Source of the DNA: Mallotus nudiflorus
Lineage: Eukaryota; Streptophyta; Magnoliopsida; Malpighiales; Euphorbiaceae
Direction of reading: 5' to 3'
Length of the DNA stretch: 64,000 nucleotides
Assembly: GCA_947683625.1 (NCBI GenBank)
Contig: CANTUR010000675.1
Coordinates: forward strand, 1,583,501 to 1,647,500
Shown here: positions 24,791 to 35,920 of the stretch, piece after piece
Position numbering within the stretch: the first letter of the stretch is position 1
Layout: each line of letters starts with the position of its first letter
Translations under genes and position numbers: made by a program
The notes under the pieces: model-generated
What the model was told of the DNA's origin: nothing
The model's database searches: none
The model's input: only the letters and a program-made list of their open reading frames with translations

Positions 24791-25177
24791 TGAGGTATTG
24801 CATCTTGTACAACTTTTTTAAAAGCTTAAGAATTAGTACTCTCAACAACAACATCAACAACTTCTAGATTTTGACCTGCTTGGTTGATCAGTTTGCCTTA
24901 TGTGATATTCAAAGTTTGGCTTAAATAGCCAAAAGGTGCCTCAGTCCAAAAGCGATCCTAAGATATTAATGTCAAATGCATTAAGTCTGTATCCCATAAA
25001 TCACCTAAGTTTACAGGTGAATTGTTAGTCCAGTAACCAACTTTAAAATTTTCTTCTGCAAATCTGTAATCTTCATTCATTTATTCCTAGAAACCACCTA
25101 GATTTATAAGTGAATTGTTGGTCCAGTAACCAACTTCAAAATTTTCTTCTTCAAATATATTCATCTTGTTGAAACAT

Positions 25178-25195
25178 GTCCCATTGGGCATGCCA
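25178..25195 (-). promoter_or_regulatory. Primer-binding site of element E
   Basis: The minus strand reads TGGCATGCCCAATGGGAC five bases after the LTR end. It begins with TGG and contains the GCCCA-TGGGAC form seen in other plant gypsy primer sites. I cannot name the tRNA with certainty. Confidence 0.6.
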
Positions 25196-25200
25196 AAAGA

Positions 25201-25851
25201 TTATCAGCTATTTTTGGATTTTGATTGATTTACAGGCATGCCAGAGGAGAAATTCCTCAAAACATAAGACCTGATTTCTTTTCAGACCGATTATGAATTC
25301 TCAAGCTCATTCACCATAATTTGCTTATATTTTAATAAGATTTAAATTAATAATGATAAAAGAAACTATTGGAACCTTAAAAGAGAACTTGTATTGATTT
25401 TTGAAGCTTAATTCAAAATAAGAGTAGAATAAAAGGAAGACAATACTATAAACTAAGGAAAATGATAGTAGCTACTAACGATTGGCTAATGATAATTATT
25501 GATTGTATATATGTTTATGATTGGTTATTCTTTTTTGCTTTTATAAATGATCTTACTTGTAGGCTACTTCTCCAATTAATTCTTCAGCAATTTAAGAGTC
25601 TTCCATTCTCTAGCAATAAATTCACATAACTCTCAAACTCCTTCATCTGCATGTTGATCTTTTTCACTAAGGCATTCCAAAATCTCTAGAGTCTTCTTTT
25701 TCATCAATGCACAAATAATTTTAGAATGTTCTTGTCTTATGGGTTGGACTTTCAATTATTTTTGGGCTTTAAAATTCTAATCAAATCAAATTGAGCCACT
25801 AATTTAATGGCCTTAATATTTTAGCCAAAAATTTTAAATATGGCACAAACA
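25201..25851 (-). mobile_element. 5' LTR of element E
   Basis: Direct repeat of 18771-19416; it starts 'ttatcagctatttttgg' (degraded TGTTGGCTATTTTTGG) and ends GGCACAAACA. Confidence 0.82.
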
Positions 25852-26314
25852 GCTTCCTATAAAGGAAAATCCTTAACTAAGAAGAATTCCTTCAAAATTA
25901 GGTCAAAGCTAAAAATATAAAATATAAAAAGTTTCTGATTAATCTAATATTAAATAGGAAGATACAAAAATCCTAACACAACTTGGACTCCTTCTTTGAC
26001 TTTGACTTATTGACCTCGACCTTTGACTTGTTGACTTTTTTACTTAGACTTGGAATACCTTGAATCTTCTCAAATTTTTTAAGAATCTTCTTGAATCTTC
26101 CTTATTGACTCTAAAGTAGAAAATAACTCAAAATTCATCCAAGCTTTTGTACTTGAGTTTATTGATGTGTAGACTTCACAAATTGATGTGGATTTAGCCT
26201 AAATTAATGCTCCAAGCTAAGCTTTTCATGCTTTTTAATTTGTCCAACATTTTAAGCATATAGAATATTAATTAATGTATAATTTGCATGTGAACCCTTC
26301 TGTGGATCATATCA

Positions 26315-27591
26315 TATAAAAGGGGAGTAGCTAATAAGTTGGCAGATATATTATTTTGACCTTCAATAGCAACTAAGTCCATATTACAAATTCAACCCAT
26401 CGATCCTTTTGAATATATAAAAGAGTATAGTATAGACTCTGATTTTAATTTAGCCTACACTAAGTTGTAATAAGGAAAGAGTAAAGAGTTTTAGTTAAAA
26501 GATGGATTAATATATAAGGGAACACAATTATGCAAACTAAAATATGGCGATAGAATACAATGGATTCATGAAGCTCACACTTTCAAAGTAGCAAGACATT
26601 TTGGAGTGGTGAAAACACTACTAAAACTTTGTTGTTATGTCTTTTGGCTAAAGATGCACCTTGATGTTTCATGATACATATGAGGTTGTGTTCTTTGTAA
26701 TAGCTCCAAGACTTCTAATAGAAATTTAGGACTGTATCTACCGTTGCCAATACCTAGTAGACCTTAGAAGATCATTTCAATGGACTTTCTTAGAGGATTG
26801 CCTAAAACTAAGGTCGGATATGATTTATTCATTATGGTGGATCATTTTAGTAATATGGTGATTCTTATTCCTTATAAGAAGATAATAATTAGAGAAGGAG
26901 CTGCTAAGTTATTTTTCTAACATATATGGAAACATTTTAGCTTCTTGGAGGATTGCCTAAAACTAGGTTCGGATATGATTTACTCATTATGGTGGATTAT
27001 TTTAGTAAAATAGTGATTCTTATTCCTTACAAGAAGATAATAACTAGAGAAGGAGCTGCTAAGTTATTTTTCTAACATATATGGAAACATTTTTTTAGCT
27101 TGCCTAACTTGATTATTTTAGATAGAGATAATAAATTCTTAGGACATTTTTGGAGGTCATTATGGGGAATGATGGATACCAGGTTGAAATATAGTATTAC
27201 ATTTCATCCTTAGACTGATGGACAAATAGACGTTGTGAATCAAACTATGGTGTACTTGTTAAGGGGTTATAATTTCAAACATCTTAAAACTTGGGATGAT
27301 AGACTTCCTTATTTATAATTTGCATTTAATTGTGCAATTCATGGCTCCATATTTAAATCTCCATTTATGTTTATTTGGGGTACTTACCTTAAAGTCCTTT
27401 TGATTTGGCATTTGTTGTTAGTGACAAACCATTAAGTAGAAATAAGAAAAAAGAACATATCCAACACATAATTTCCTTGAACGAATTAGAAAGATTCATT
27501 TAGAAGTGAGAGCACAACTGCAATGTTCTCAATAGAGATATAAAGCTTATAATGACAAATACTGTGTCCATGTAACTTTAAAGAAGGATAC
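26315..27591 (+). pseudogene. Element C pol resumed: RNase H end and integrase, with an internal duplication
   Basis: It begins with the second TATAA copy and the KKGVANKLADIL end of RNase H. Integrase follows: DGLIYKGTQLCKLKYGDRI, IHEAHTFKVARHFGVVKTLL, the CVLCNSSK knuckle, SMDFLRGLPKTKVGYDLFIMVDHFSN, a RDNKFLGHFWRSLWGMMDTRLKYS block with TFHP, DGQIDVVNQ, and HVTFKEGY at the end. It stops exactly where the LTR of element B begins. The core catalytic stretch 26789-26943 is repeated as 26944-27098. TAG/TAA stops abound. Confidence 0.82.
26789..27098 (+). repeat. 155-base tandem duplication in element C integrase
   Basis: The text from 'cttagaggattgcctaaaac' to 'catatatggaaacatttt' at 26789-26943 recurs at 26944-27098 with few changes, including the same TAA at 'ttctaacatatatgg'. 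Confidence 0.9.
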
Positions 27592-29051
27592 TGTCAGCAT
27601 GAAAATTACCTAGCTCGTGAGCAGATTACTTATATTATCTTCATCCTTAGGTCTCTACTCATTCATTTCTTTTCAAATTTTTATCATTTCCAATAATTAG
27701 AAATACTTTTGATTGTGATTTATATTAAATTAAGTTGTTTTTTTTATTTTTTTTTTATGGTTATTTGACTTTAGAATTGCTTTGTCACAAATGATTTTCG
27801 TTCTAACTTTAGAAATCAAGTTTTCAGTTGAATTTTGTTTGTCAGTGTAATAAGGTGGCACCTATTCGATAAGGTATTATCCTATTGCATTGAGGCGACA
27901 CCTTATTGTACTAAGGCACTGCCCTAGCTTTAGAACAACATAATACTATTTATCTTAATTATTTTTCATATTTACTCTTGTATTTCTTTTATATTTTAAA
28001 TTAGCATTTCTTGATATCTATGGCTTGTTTAATTGAAAAATATTATTTCTATTCATTTGCTTTTTTGCATGTTTGAATTTTATTTAATTATTTTCTTGTT
28101 ATATTGCTTGATATTTGTAGATATATTTTATTTAGTTTTCGACATGTTTTTTTATTATACAGAATTTTGATTGTTTATTTGAGTTGTTATATTTAGGAAT
28201 TATTTATTTTATTATTTGATTGCATTTATTTTGATTATTAATTATGGTTTATATGGTTGAATTAAGTGCAAATTATTTCTATATTTTTATGTCATATTTA
28301 AGAACTTAAACTTTATGGATTTTTTATAGGATTTTATTTGGAGTTAATTAATTTCATTTTTAAGAATAAATTCCTATGACAATTTGGTCACCTAGTCAGC
28401 CTTAGTTTGTAAATATTTTGTTTCATTTTATTTCATTTAGTTTTATTTATTTTTGGTTGCATGTTAAAGGGGTTGTAACTATTTTCTCCTCCCTCCTTTC
28501 TTTGTATGTGCAATATTTTTTTTTATTTACTTATTTTTGCTTACATGATAAAGGATGCAATTATGTTCTCCCCCATTTCTTTGTGTGTGCACCTATTTTA
28601 TTTATTTATTCATTTTTGTTATAGATAAATATAATTCATGATAAATGCTTGAATTACACTTAAATCAGATGTAATTGGAATTAAATTCAAAACTTAGGTT
28701 AAATTGTAAAATTGGAAATTTGTTTAAAGGCAATTGCAATTTTATGTAAGTAATTAAATAATTAAATAATTAGAGGTAATAAAACACAAAACATAAAAGA
28801 AGGCCAACCGTAATGTTGGATGAGCTTCCAAAAGCCCATATCTAGTTTCCAAATCCAGTCTATGAAGATGGCTTTTGGGAACCTTTGTGGAATCCAATTA
28901 TTGTAAAAGCTTTCCTTGGGCCTTATCCAAGTGGTGACTCCATCTCCAACTTGGGTTATAAGCCCCTGTCGTATTTCCTAGTGGATCTTGAGCCCACATA
29001 ATGTTGTGGTCATTGAAAACTTAAGCATGCATTGAACCCTACCACCTACGA
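27592..29051 (+). mobile_element. 5' LTR of element B
   Basis: It starts TGTCAGCATGAAAATTACC and ends just before the primer site. 27662-28797 matches 45037-46183 of the 3' LTR. Relative to that copy, about 570 bases are missing after 27620, and a 41-base piece (27621-27661) is inverted. Plus-strand open frame 28418-28624 is a Phe/Tyr-rich artefact. Confidence 0.8.
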
Positions 29052-29069
29052 TGGCGATTCCAATGTGGA
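29052..29069 (+). promoter_or_regulatory. Primer-binding site of element B
   Basis: TGGCGATTCCAATGTGGA directly follows the LTR end 'cacctacga'. It is a slightly decayed TGGCGACTCC-type site of Tat/Ogre elements, usually ascribed to tRNA-Arg. Confidence 0.75.
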
Positions 29070-29898
29070 TAGAGAAACTGATTATAGTGTTTTGTGTTTT
29101 ATCATTTTTAATTATCTTCTTATTTCCTTTACATTCACACCACTACTTATACAATGAGCACACAGTTCCAAATAACCCAACAATAGTAAATGCTTTGGTT
29201 GCCTGTGTTTCACTCAAACTTATTGGTGGGGTATTTGGCTATTGTCACTTATAACATGTACTTATCCATATCTCATGAACCCTTAAGTGGAAGACATAAT
29301 AGAGGTATATAATTGTGGGAGTCAAAGCCTTTTTCACCAAGACTCAGCTCATGTAATGACCTAGCAACTTCCCTTAGGTTTTTTTTCCTAATTATGTGTG
29401 TTTGATGCCATATAGTAGTTCCTTCATAAAGCCCAGGCCCGTTAAAATGGACTATGTCAAATTGGGCTTTTTATGCCTGTTATAGCCTGTTATGTTGGAC
29501 TTTGATTTTATTTAGAGAAATTACTACTTGTTTATTAATATCATTTTAAGAGATTTATTACATACATCGATTTTGTAATCCCCTTATTATAATCAAAACC
29601 CAGACCAACAACCCTAAGGAAAGAAACTCTCCATTGAACACGTGTGTGGGAGTAATAAGGGTAGAGGTAATCATGCATGGACTACCTATGTTCATAAATA
29701 GTATATTTGTGTATGTTTATTATTGTATAATTATCCTTGTAAATATAAAAAATAATAATAAAATGAACTCGCATTTTGTGCATACACATCATGCATATTT
29801 CTAACACATTGTGTTGCAGATATAGATCCACTATAATCTTTTATTTTGACACAATCCCATACAAGCCACTTGGTTAAAACTTATAAGAAGACAATAAT
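29070..29898. other. Untranslated leader of element B
   Basis: No coding trace; AT-rich with a T-rich start, as usual between primer site and gag in long plant gypsy elements. Plus frame 29051-29254 begins inside the primer site and shows no known domain. Confidence 0.5.
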
Positions 29899-30890
29899 GG
29901 TAGATTTTGATCTTGAGGCTTTTAAGGAACAATTAAGGGAGGAACTGCAATTTGAAACTCGAGCAACTATTTGAGAAATGATGCACATGTTCATGCAGAA
30001 ATAACCTATTGACTTTAATGCTAAAACTTCAATGAAACCTTAGGATGAGGATAAGGATGATTTTGAGACAATTCTAGTTGAACAAATAGGTCAACCAAAT
30101 ATGAACCTTTCAAACAGTGTAGAGAAAATTGACTGGGCCAAAAACATGACTAAGGTTATAACTCATATCTAGATAATGATGAAAGGAAATAGGATTGATG
30201 CTCCTATGGACTACATGGAAATTAACTTGGATGATGATGTTGATCCTTTGCCAAAGAAGGTCAAGTTTTTGAACATGAAAAAGTATACTGCAATCGATGA
30301 TCCTCATTTACACTTGAAGCAGTATGTGACGTACATGAAAGCTATAAGGTTAAGCAAACCTCAAATCATTAGGCAATTCCCTTTATCTCTAGAGGGTATG
30401 CCCATACGATGGTATTATTCACTCGAGCCAAGGGTACAAGATGATTGAAAGGAGTTATGTGCAGCTTTTGTTAAGCAGTATGGGTTGAACTCTCAATTAA
30501 AGGTTTCATTAAAAGATTTACAGAACACTAGGAAAAAATTTAATGAAGCTTTCATAGATTACCTAACTAAGTGGCAAGGGAAACTGACACAGATGAGACA
30601 CAGACATGCAAAAGCTTACCAATTGATGATTGCTATGGAAGGTTATGTACCTACCTTTTATAAAAAGTTGAGGGATTTAGGAATCCTGAACTTTAAAGAG
30701 TTATATAGATTTAGCGTTCAAAAGGAATCAGACCTAGCATAACAGAAAGGGTTCTTTGAGGCCAGAACTAGGGGCAAGAAAGGAATTGGAGCTAGTAGTA
30801 GTGTGTAGATCAACGCAGACAAACCTGTCCTGCAAGTGCGTAGATTTTCAAATTTAGGAAGACCTCTCTACAATGTTTTGAAAAAAATAA
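29899..30890 (+). pseudogene. Element B gag remnant
   Basis: It starts with ATG at 29899: MVDFDLEAFKEQLREELQFE. After a poorly conserved spacer the retrotransposon-gag core shows KKVKFLNMKKYTAIDDPHLH, LKQYVTYMKAIRLSKPQIIR, QFPLSLEGMPIRWYYSLEPR, then KELCAAFVKQYGLNSQLKVS and LKDLQNTRKKFNEAFIDYL. The tail KELYRFSVQKESDLA precedes a TAA. Stops at 29971, 30003, 30041, 30171 and 30446 break the frame. It would form the particle. The gag of element G (minus strand) is related. Confidence 0.82.
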
Positions 30891-31502
30891 TATAAAAAAA
30901 ACTGTTGCAACCCTTACCACCCAAAAGCACCCATTGTTAATGCCAACTAAACCTATACTGCAAATACTAGTAAGTGATTAGACATGACATTGATTGATGC
31001 ATCCGATTGAAGCATAAGATCTAAAACCTCATTGATTTTAGTAGAATTACTTACCCTAAAACCAAAAAGCCTAACATCCAGAAAAACCCATTACCAAACT
31101 ACCACAATGTTCTGCTACCAAATCCTCATATTCTCATGATCAACACTAGGTTAACTGAAGAATAAGTTCTTAATTCTTTTATTGACCTAGACCCAAAATC
31201 ACTTAAACTAAAACCTAGCCAAAAGGAGAGAGGTCTGAAGTCAGAATCTGAGGTAATGGAACTATTCATCAATACTATTAACATCTAGAGCTCCAACGAA
31301 GAAATTAAAAAGCATGGACATGTGGGAAAATGAAAAGGAGAAAGAAACAATAAAAGTAGAAATTGAGCAAGTTGCAGTAAATGAAGCTAAAAAATAAGAG
31401 CTGAAGAAAGATGAGGTAAAAGAAGAAGAAAAAAAGGAAGTAAGAGTTTTTGCTAATGTTTGGGAATTGCTTATGCATTCCAAAGACTATTAGGAAGCAT
31501 TA

Positions 31503-32200
31503 GTGCAAGCTTTAGATCATAAGAAATTCCCTACTGGTTACAAACCTGAGCAAATGGTGAGCTCATTGATGGAGAGCCTAAAGGGAGTCATGGTATTTAT
31601 GGATGATGATTTGCTTTTAGAAGGACGGGACCAGTACAAGGCTCTGTTCATCAAAATAAAAATAAAGGGAAAGTTAACATATTCTGTGATGGTAGATAAT
31701 GGTTCTACAATCAATGTCTACCCCCTGAAGATTTTTCCTAAATTAGGACTTATAATAGCTAATCTTAAGCCATCTAATGTAATCATTAAAGCATATGATG
31801 ATACTAAAAGGGCTGTTGAGGGGACTTTTAGGGCCTTAGTCAAAATCAGACTTATTGAGATGTTGATTACCTTTATGTAATTAATATCCCAGTTAATTTT
31901 GCTATCATACTAGGAAGGCCATGGTTTCATCCATTGAGAGGAGTACGATCTATAATGCATCAAAAGATCAAGTTTCCACATAAAGGGAAAGTGTTTACTA
32001 TTTTAGTAGAAACTGAGGCTGATGTAGTTGATTTGAAGTTAGCTCCTAAGGAAATCCCTATCAATCCTAGTTTTAAAGTTTGCATTATTTACAAAGATGA
32101 TCTGAATGAAAAGATTATGAATATGATAAGGCGTATAAGCTTTATGCCAAAACTGGGATTAAGAAAGGATCAGAGTAGACCATCAGAGTTTGTTGAGTAG
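31503..32200 (+). pseudogene. Element B aspartic protease region
   Basis: The open frame 31503-31880 contains YSVMVDNGSTINVYPLKIFP, whose VDNGS is the aspartic protease active-site motif with Asn in the D-S/T-G middle position. FRALVKIRLIEM follows and, after a small shift, AIILGRPWFHPLRGVRSIMH (31898-31957), the C-terminal 'ILGRPW' landmark. The open frame 31934-32200 continues with KIKFPHKGKVFTILVE. The protease would cleave Gag-Pol. A frameshift near 31875 separates the parts. Confidence 0.75.
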
Positions 32201-32829
32201 AAGGTACTAATATTAAAGCATGGAATTAGGTATCAGGAAGTTGGGAGTGCTGGAGGGAAACTAAAGACTGGAAGTTATGGGATAAGTTTGTTAGGGAAGG
32301 AACTGGTTATCCATACATAGACACCCCTGAACCTATATTGTTGGCTGAAAAGGAAGTCTCAGGGTTTGATATCTTTACTGAATATATAAGTGGGATGAAG
32401 AAAACTACTTCTTCTAATGAGATAATAATGGAAGAGCTGGTTATGGATAAGAGTCAGAAGAATTTATCCCTAGCATAGAGCTGAAGGATGTTAATGATCA
32501 TAAAGAGGAAGCAAATTTTGAAACCTTCATCCATAACTCTATCATTTTATTTTTTATGATGGTTTTAATGTTTCTATTACTCATTTATTGAGATTAATGA
32601 TTTGTTCTTTTCCAAAGTTGATGCAATGAAACATGAATTTGCCTACTTATCTGATGTGTTTTGCTAATGGTTATTCTGATTGTGATGATCATTTCATTCA
32701 TATATTTGACATTAATTATGTACAAACTGAATTATTTAATTTAGGCACTAATGATAATCCTAAAAATATACTAATTACTTATGACTTAACTCCTAATAAG
32801 AGAGAAAAAATGAAAGAAATATTAATAAA
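32201..32829 (+). pseudogene. Element B protease-RT spacer
   Basis: It includes the open frame 32633-32836 (FANGYSDCDDHFIHIFDINY, TNDNPKNILITYDLTPNKRE). A counterpart is in element G on the minus strand at 54840-54634, with HYDIDHIYMFDINSIQLDLS and ENSKNIYISHDVTFEDR. So both elements share this pol spacer. Confidence 0.6.
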
Positions 32830-33730
32830 AATATAAAAAGTATTTGCTTGGAGATATGAGGATTTGCTTGGAGATATGAGGATATACTTGGAATAGATAA
32901 AGAAATTACAGAGCATAAAATTTTTCTATATATCCTCACATTGCATTAATAAGGAAAAAGAAAAGAAGATTAAAACTAGAATGGGCTCTCTTGATTAAAG
33001 AAGAAGTTGAGAAGTAGTGGAAAGCAAAGTTCCTAGAAGCGATAGAAGACTCATAATGGTTGACTAATATAGTTTCGGCACCCAAGAAGGATGGGAGGTT
33101 CAGGATGTGTGTGGATTATATAGACTTGAATAAGGCTTGCCCTAAAAATGAATTTCCCTTATCACATATTGATACCTTGGTCGATAATGCAACTTCAATC
33201 ATAAATGGTTTTTCGGGATATAATCAGATCATGATGGCAATAATAGATAAGTTAAAAATATTGTTCATCATAGAATAGGGGATTTACTATTACTTGGTGA
33301 TGCCCTTCGAATTAAAGAATATGGGAGCCACATACTAAAGGATGGCCACCACCTTGCTACATGACATATTCCATAGAGATAAAAGTATATGTGGATAATA
33401 TGATGGTAAAACCTTCAACTAGGGAAAGACATTTTAAGGCTTTGGATAAATTTCTAGCAAAAGCTAAAAAGTACAACCTAAGGTTGAATTCAAAGAAGTG
33501 TGTGTTTAGGGTAACTTTAGGGAAGTTGTTAGGGCACATAGTCAGTCAGAAAGGAATTAAGGTAGATTCGGATAACATTAAGGCAATTAGTGAAACGCAT
33601 GCGCCAAAGATAGAGATAGAAGTAAGAGGATTCATTAGGTGATTGCAGCATATCAATAGATTTATTGCCAAGCTGATAATTATTTATGAGCCAATCTTTA
33701 AACTATTAAGAAAGAACCAACCTATAATTT
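32830..33730 (+). pseudogene. Element B reverse transcriptase
   Basis: The open frame 33060-33278 gives IVSAPKKDGRFRMCVDYIDL, NKACPKNEFPLSHIDTLVDN and INGFSGYNQIMMA. 33361-33642 gives EIKVYVDNMMVKPSTRERHF, then KYNLRLNSKKCVFRVTLGKL and LGHIVSQKGIKVDSDNIKAI. The catalytic YxDD box reads YVDN (33388-33399 region), so the second Asp is lost. A deletion between about 33280 and 33360 removes part of the palm. Non-functional. Confidence 0.85.
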
Positions 33731-34222
33731 GGGATGACAAATGTTAATAAGCCTTTAAGAATATTAAGAGTTATTTGATGCATCCTCCTATTTTACAACC
33801 ACCAAGACTAGAAAAACCATTAATTCTTTATTTAGCTATTGAAAAAAAGGTTATGGGGGCAATGTTACCTTAAGAAGGATAAGGTATGGTTGATTTTGTA
33901 GTGTATTATCTAAGTAAGAAATACAAAGCAAATTAAACTTGGTAGAAAAGACATTTTTATATTGATTTAGGCAACTAAGAAGCTTCAACACCATCTCCAG
34001 TCCTACAAGGTCCTGGTAATTTCGATGCATGATCCCCCATCACTTACAAGTAAATTAGCAAGGTGGTTGGTGCTACTTATAGAGTTCGATATAAATTATG
34101 TGGCAAAAAAGGTTGTGAAAGGAAGGGTTGTGACAGACTTTTTAGCTCAAAATCCAATGGATGATGATCGAGAGTGGGAGTTGGATTTTTCAGATGAACA
34201 CTTAAGGGGAATAGAGATCTAA
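33731..34222 (+). pseudogene. Element B RNase H
   Basis: Fragments AFKNIKSYLMHPPILQPPRL, EKPLILYLAI, MGAMLP and, at 34025-34222, PPSLTSKLARWLVLLIEFDI and YVAKKVVKGRVVTDFLAQNP. This is the ordinary gypsy RNase H and connection region ending in the 'ADFLA' landmark (here TDFLA). Several TAG/TAA stops. Confidence 0.7.
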
Positions 34223-34620
34223 GGTTAGAGCATGTATTTTGATGGTGCAGTCAATAGTAAAGGTAATGGGATAGGAATAATTTAGTTACCTTGGAAGGTG
34301 AGATAATCCTACTGGCAAAAATGATAGAATTTGAAGTGACAAATAATTAAGCAAAATATAAATTATGTATCTTTAGGTTAGTATCATTGTAGACTGTTAG
34401 GGCAGAAGAAGTCATAGTGTATGGGGACTCAATGTTAGTAATAAAGTAGGTTTTAAAAGAATAAGAAGTAAGGGAGGAAAGGTTGAAGTTGTTCTGGGAC
34501 TTCTTAGCTACTGTTATTCTCTCCTTTACTCAGTGTAAGTTTATTCTTTTGCCATAAAAGGAGAATCAATTAGCAAATGCTTTAACTACTCTAACTTAAA
34601 TACAGGAAAGTAAAAGATAA
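34223..34620 (+). pseudogene. Element B second (Tat-type) RNase H
   Basis: After the first RNase H there is another RNase H-like fold: MYFDGAVNSKGNGIGII (first Asp), then EVIVYGDSMLVIK (second Asp), and LPKENQLANALTTL near 34550-34590 with the final acidic residue of 'ADAL' changed to Asn. An extra 'archaeal-like' RNase H placed here is the hallmark of the Tat lineage (Ogre, Retand and relatives). Confidence 0.72.
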
Positions 34621-35920
34621 ACAAAAGTTAAACCTCTCATCCTTGTGAAATCTCAATTGTTATGAGGAAATAAGGGTAATGCCAGTTGATACTATAGAAA
34701 AGCCATGGTTTTATGATTTGCAATAATACTTAGAGACAGGGCAATTCTTTAAGGATGCTAATAAAAAAGAAAGGATGTATTTAAGGATATCATCATGACA
34801 ATTTATCAATCACAATAAGATGTTGTACAAAAGAATACTGACTGGGGTATATTTGAGATATGTGGACAAAGATTAAGCGTAGAGGATTATTAAAGCTATA
34901 TATATAGGGGTATATGGATTGTAATAAATGGGACAGTCCTAGCTAAGAAAATAACTCGTCAAGGTTACTTTTAGTTAATAATAGCGGCAAACTATGTAAA
35001 GTTTATGAAGAAATGTTATAATTGTCAGGCATATAGTGATGTTAATCATTTGCCCTCCATGGAGCTTCAAGGAATGACTTCCCCTTGGCCTTTGCAGCTT
35101 CGGGAATTGACATTTTAGGAGAAATAAGGCCTACAACATTAAATGGTCATCATTATGTCGATGTAGTAATTGATTATTTCTTCAAATGGGTAGAAGTAGA
35201 GTCATACACCTCAATCAGGTCAAAACAAATAGTTAGGTTCATAAAGAAGAACATTATCTGTAGATATGGACTACCGCATCATGTTATCACTAATCATTAT
35301 GTTTAATTCTAGTAAAAAATTATTGCTCTGCTATAAGAATATAACATTAAGCACTATAGGTTATCTCCATATAGACTACAAGCTAATGGGGTAATAGAAG
35401 CTGCAAATAAGAATGTGAAGAGGATTTTGGCTAAGATGGTGGAAAGCTATAAGGACTGGGCAAATTATTTGTAGTATGCATTATAAGGATATAGAACAAC
35501 AACTAAGACATCAAATGGGGTTACTCCATATTCTCTGGTGTATGGATGTGAAGTTGTAGTATCGATAGAAGTTGAGATTTAGTTATTATGGGTATTATTA
35601 AAGGCTAAAATTCCTGAATATTAATGGGTGGAAAGCAGATTGGTGCAAAAGCGATGTACCACTTATAGTTATACCAGAAAAGGATAGCTTAGATTTATAA
35701 TAAGAAGATTAAGATAAAGGAAAGGGACATGGTGTTAAAGCATATGAAGTTGATCATGACTAATCCACGAGGGAAGTTCAAGCCAAATTGGGAAGGCCCT
35801 TTATTTAGTGAAGAAGCTATTTTTAAAAGATGTTGTTGTTCTGTCTAACCTAGAAGGAAATGAATTCAGGGAGCCCATTAACCTGGACAAGCTCAAGAAA
35901 TACTTTTTGTAGTGTCTCAC
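34621..35920 (+). pseudogene. Element B integrase
   Basis: The knuckle part has KCYNCQAYSDVNHLP (35010-35055). The core gives ASGIDILGEIRPTTLNGHHY (first catalytic Asp), VDVVIDYFFKWVEVESYTS, IIRYGLPHH-like text and ITNHYV, where the usual second Asp is Asn. Then comes SPYRLQANGVIEAANKNVKR with the catalytic Glu. The tail at 35770-35910 gives NPRGKFKPNWEGP and LDKLKKYF. Two of three catalytic acids remain. Confidence 0.78.

Larger units (their letters stand above)
18771..25851 (-). mobile_element. Element E: non-coding LARD-like LTR element nested in element D
   Basis: Terminal direct repeats of about 650 bases (18771-19416 and 25201-25851) share TGTTGGCTATTTTTGG... and ...GGCATAAACA / GGCACAAACA. 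The flanks are GACTC (18766-18770) and GCTTC (25852-25856), an eroded duplication. The untouched twin LTR of D has GACTC followed by CTATAAAGG. The 5.8 kb interior has no gag, RT or integrase. A primer site and purine tract point to the minus strand. This matches the large retrotransposon derivative class, which must use enzymes from other elements. Confidence 0.8.
14851..26314 (-). mobile_element. Element D: gypsy-type LTR element, gag only, minus strand, split by element E
   Basis: Two LTRs (14851-15734 and 18390-26314, the latter interrupted) share TGATAT...ATATCA ends and are flanked by the 5-base duplication TATAA (14846-14850 and 26315-26319). Over a hand-aligned 100-base stretch (15141-15240 against 18671-18770, approximately) I count 6 differences. 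Primer site, gag and polypurine tract all read on the minus strand. Without element E it is about 4.4 kb. No RT or integrase is visible, so it is a non-autonomous derivative. Confidence 0.88.
18390..26314 (-). mobile_element. 5' LTR of element D (right copy), interrupted by element E
   Basis: The LTR reads from 18390 to 18770, then element E intervenes, and it resumes at 25857 with 'ctataaaggaaaatcc', exactly where the intact twin at 15240 continues. It ends GGATCATATCA at 26314. Confidence 0.85.

Noticed and set aside
24602..24793. Cys-rich small protein with repeated PCF motifs
   Set aside because: It is produced by a 24-base tandem repeat on the non-sense strand of element E.
28790..29050. 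Possible separate insertion at the end of the 5' LTR of element B
   Set aside because: The text has no partner in the truncated 3' LTR, but the primer site at 29052 shows it is the normal LTR end.
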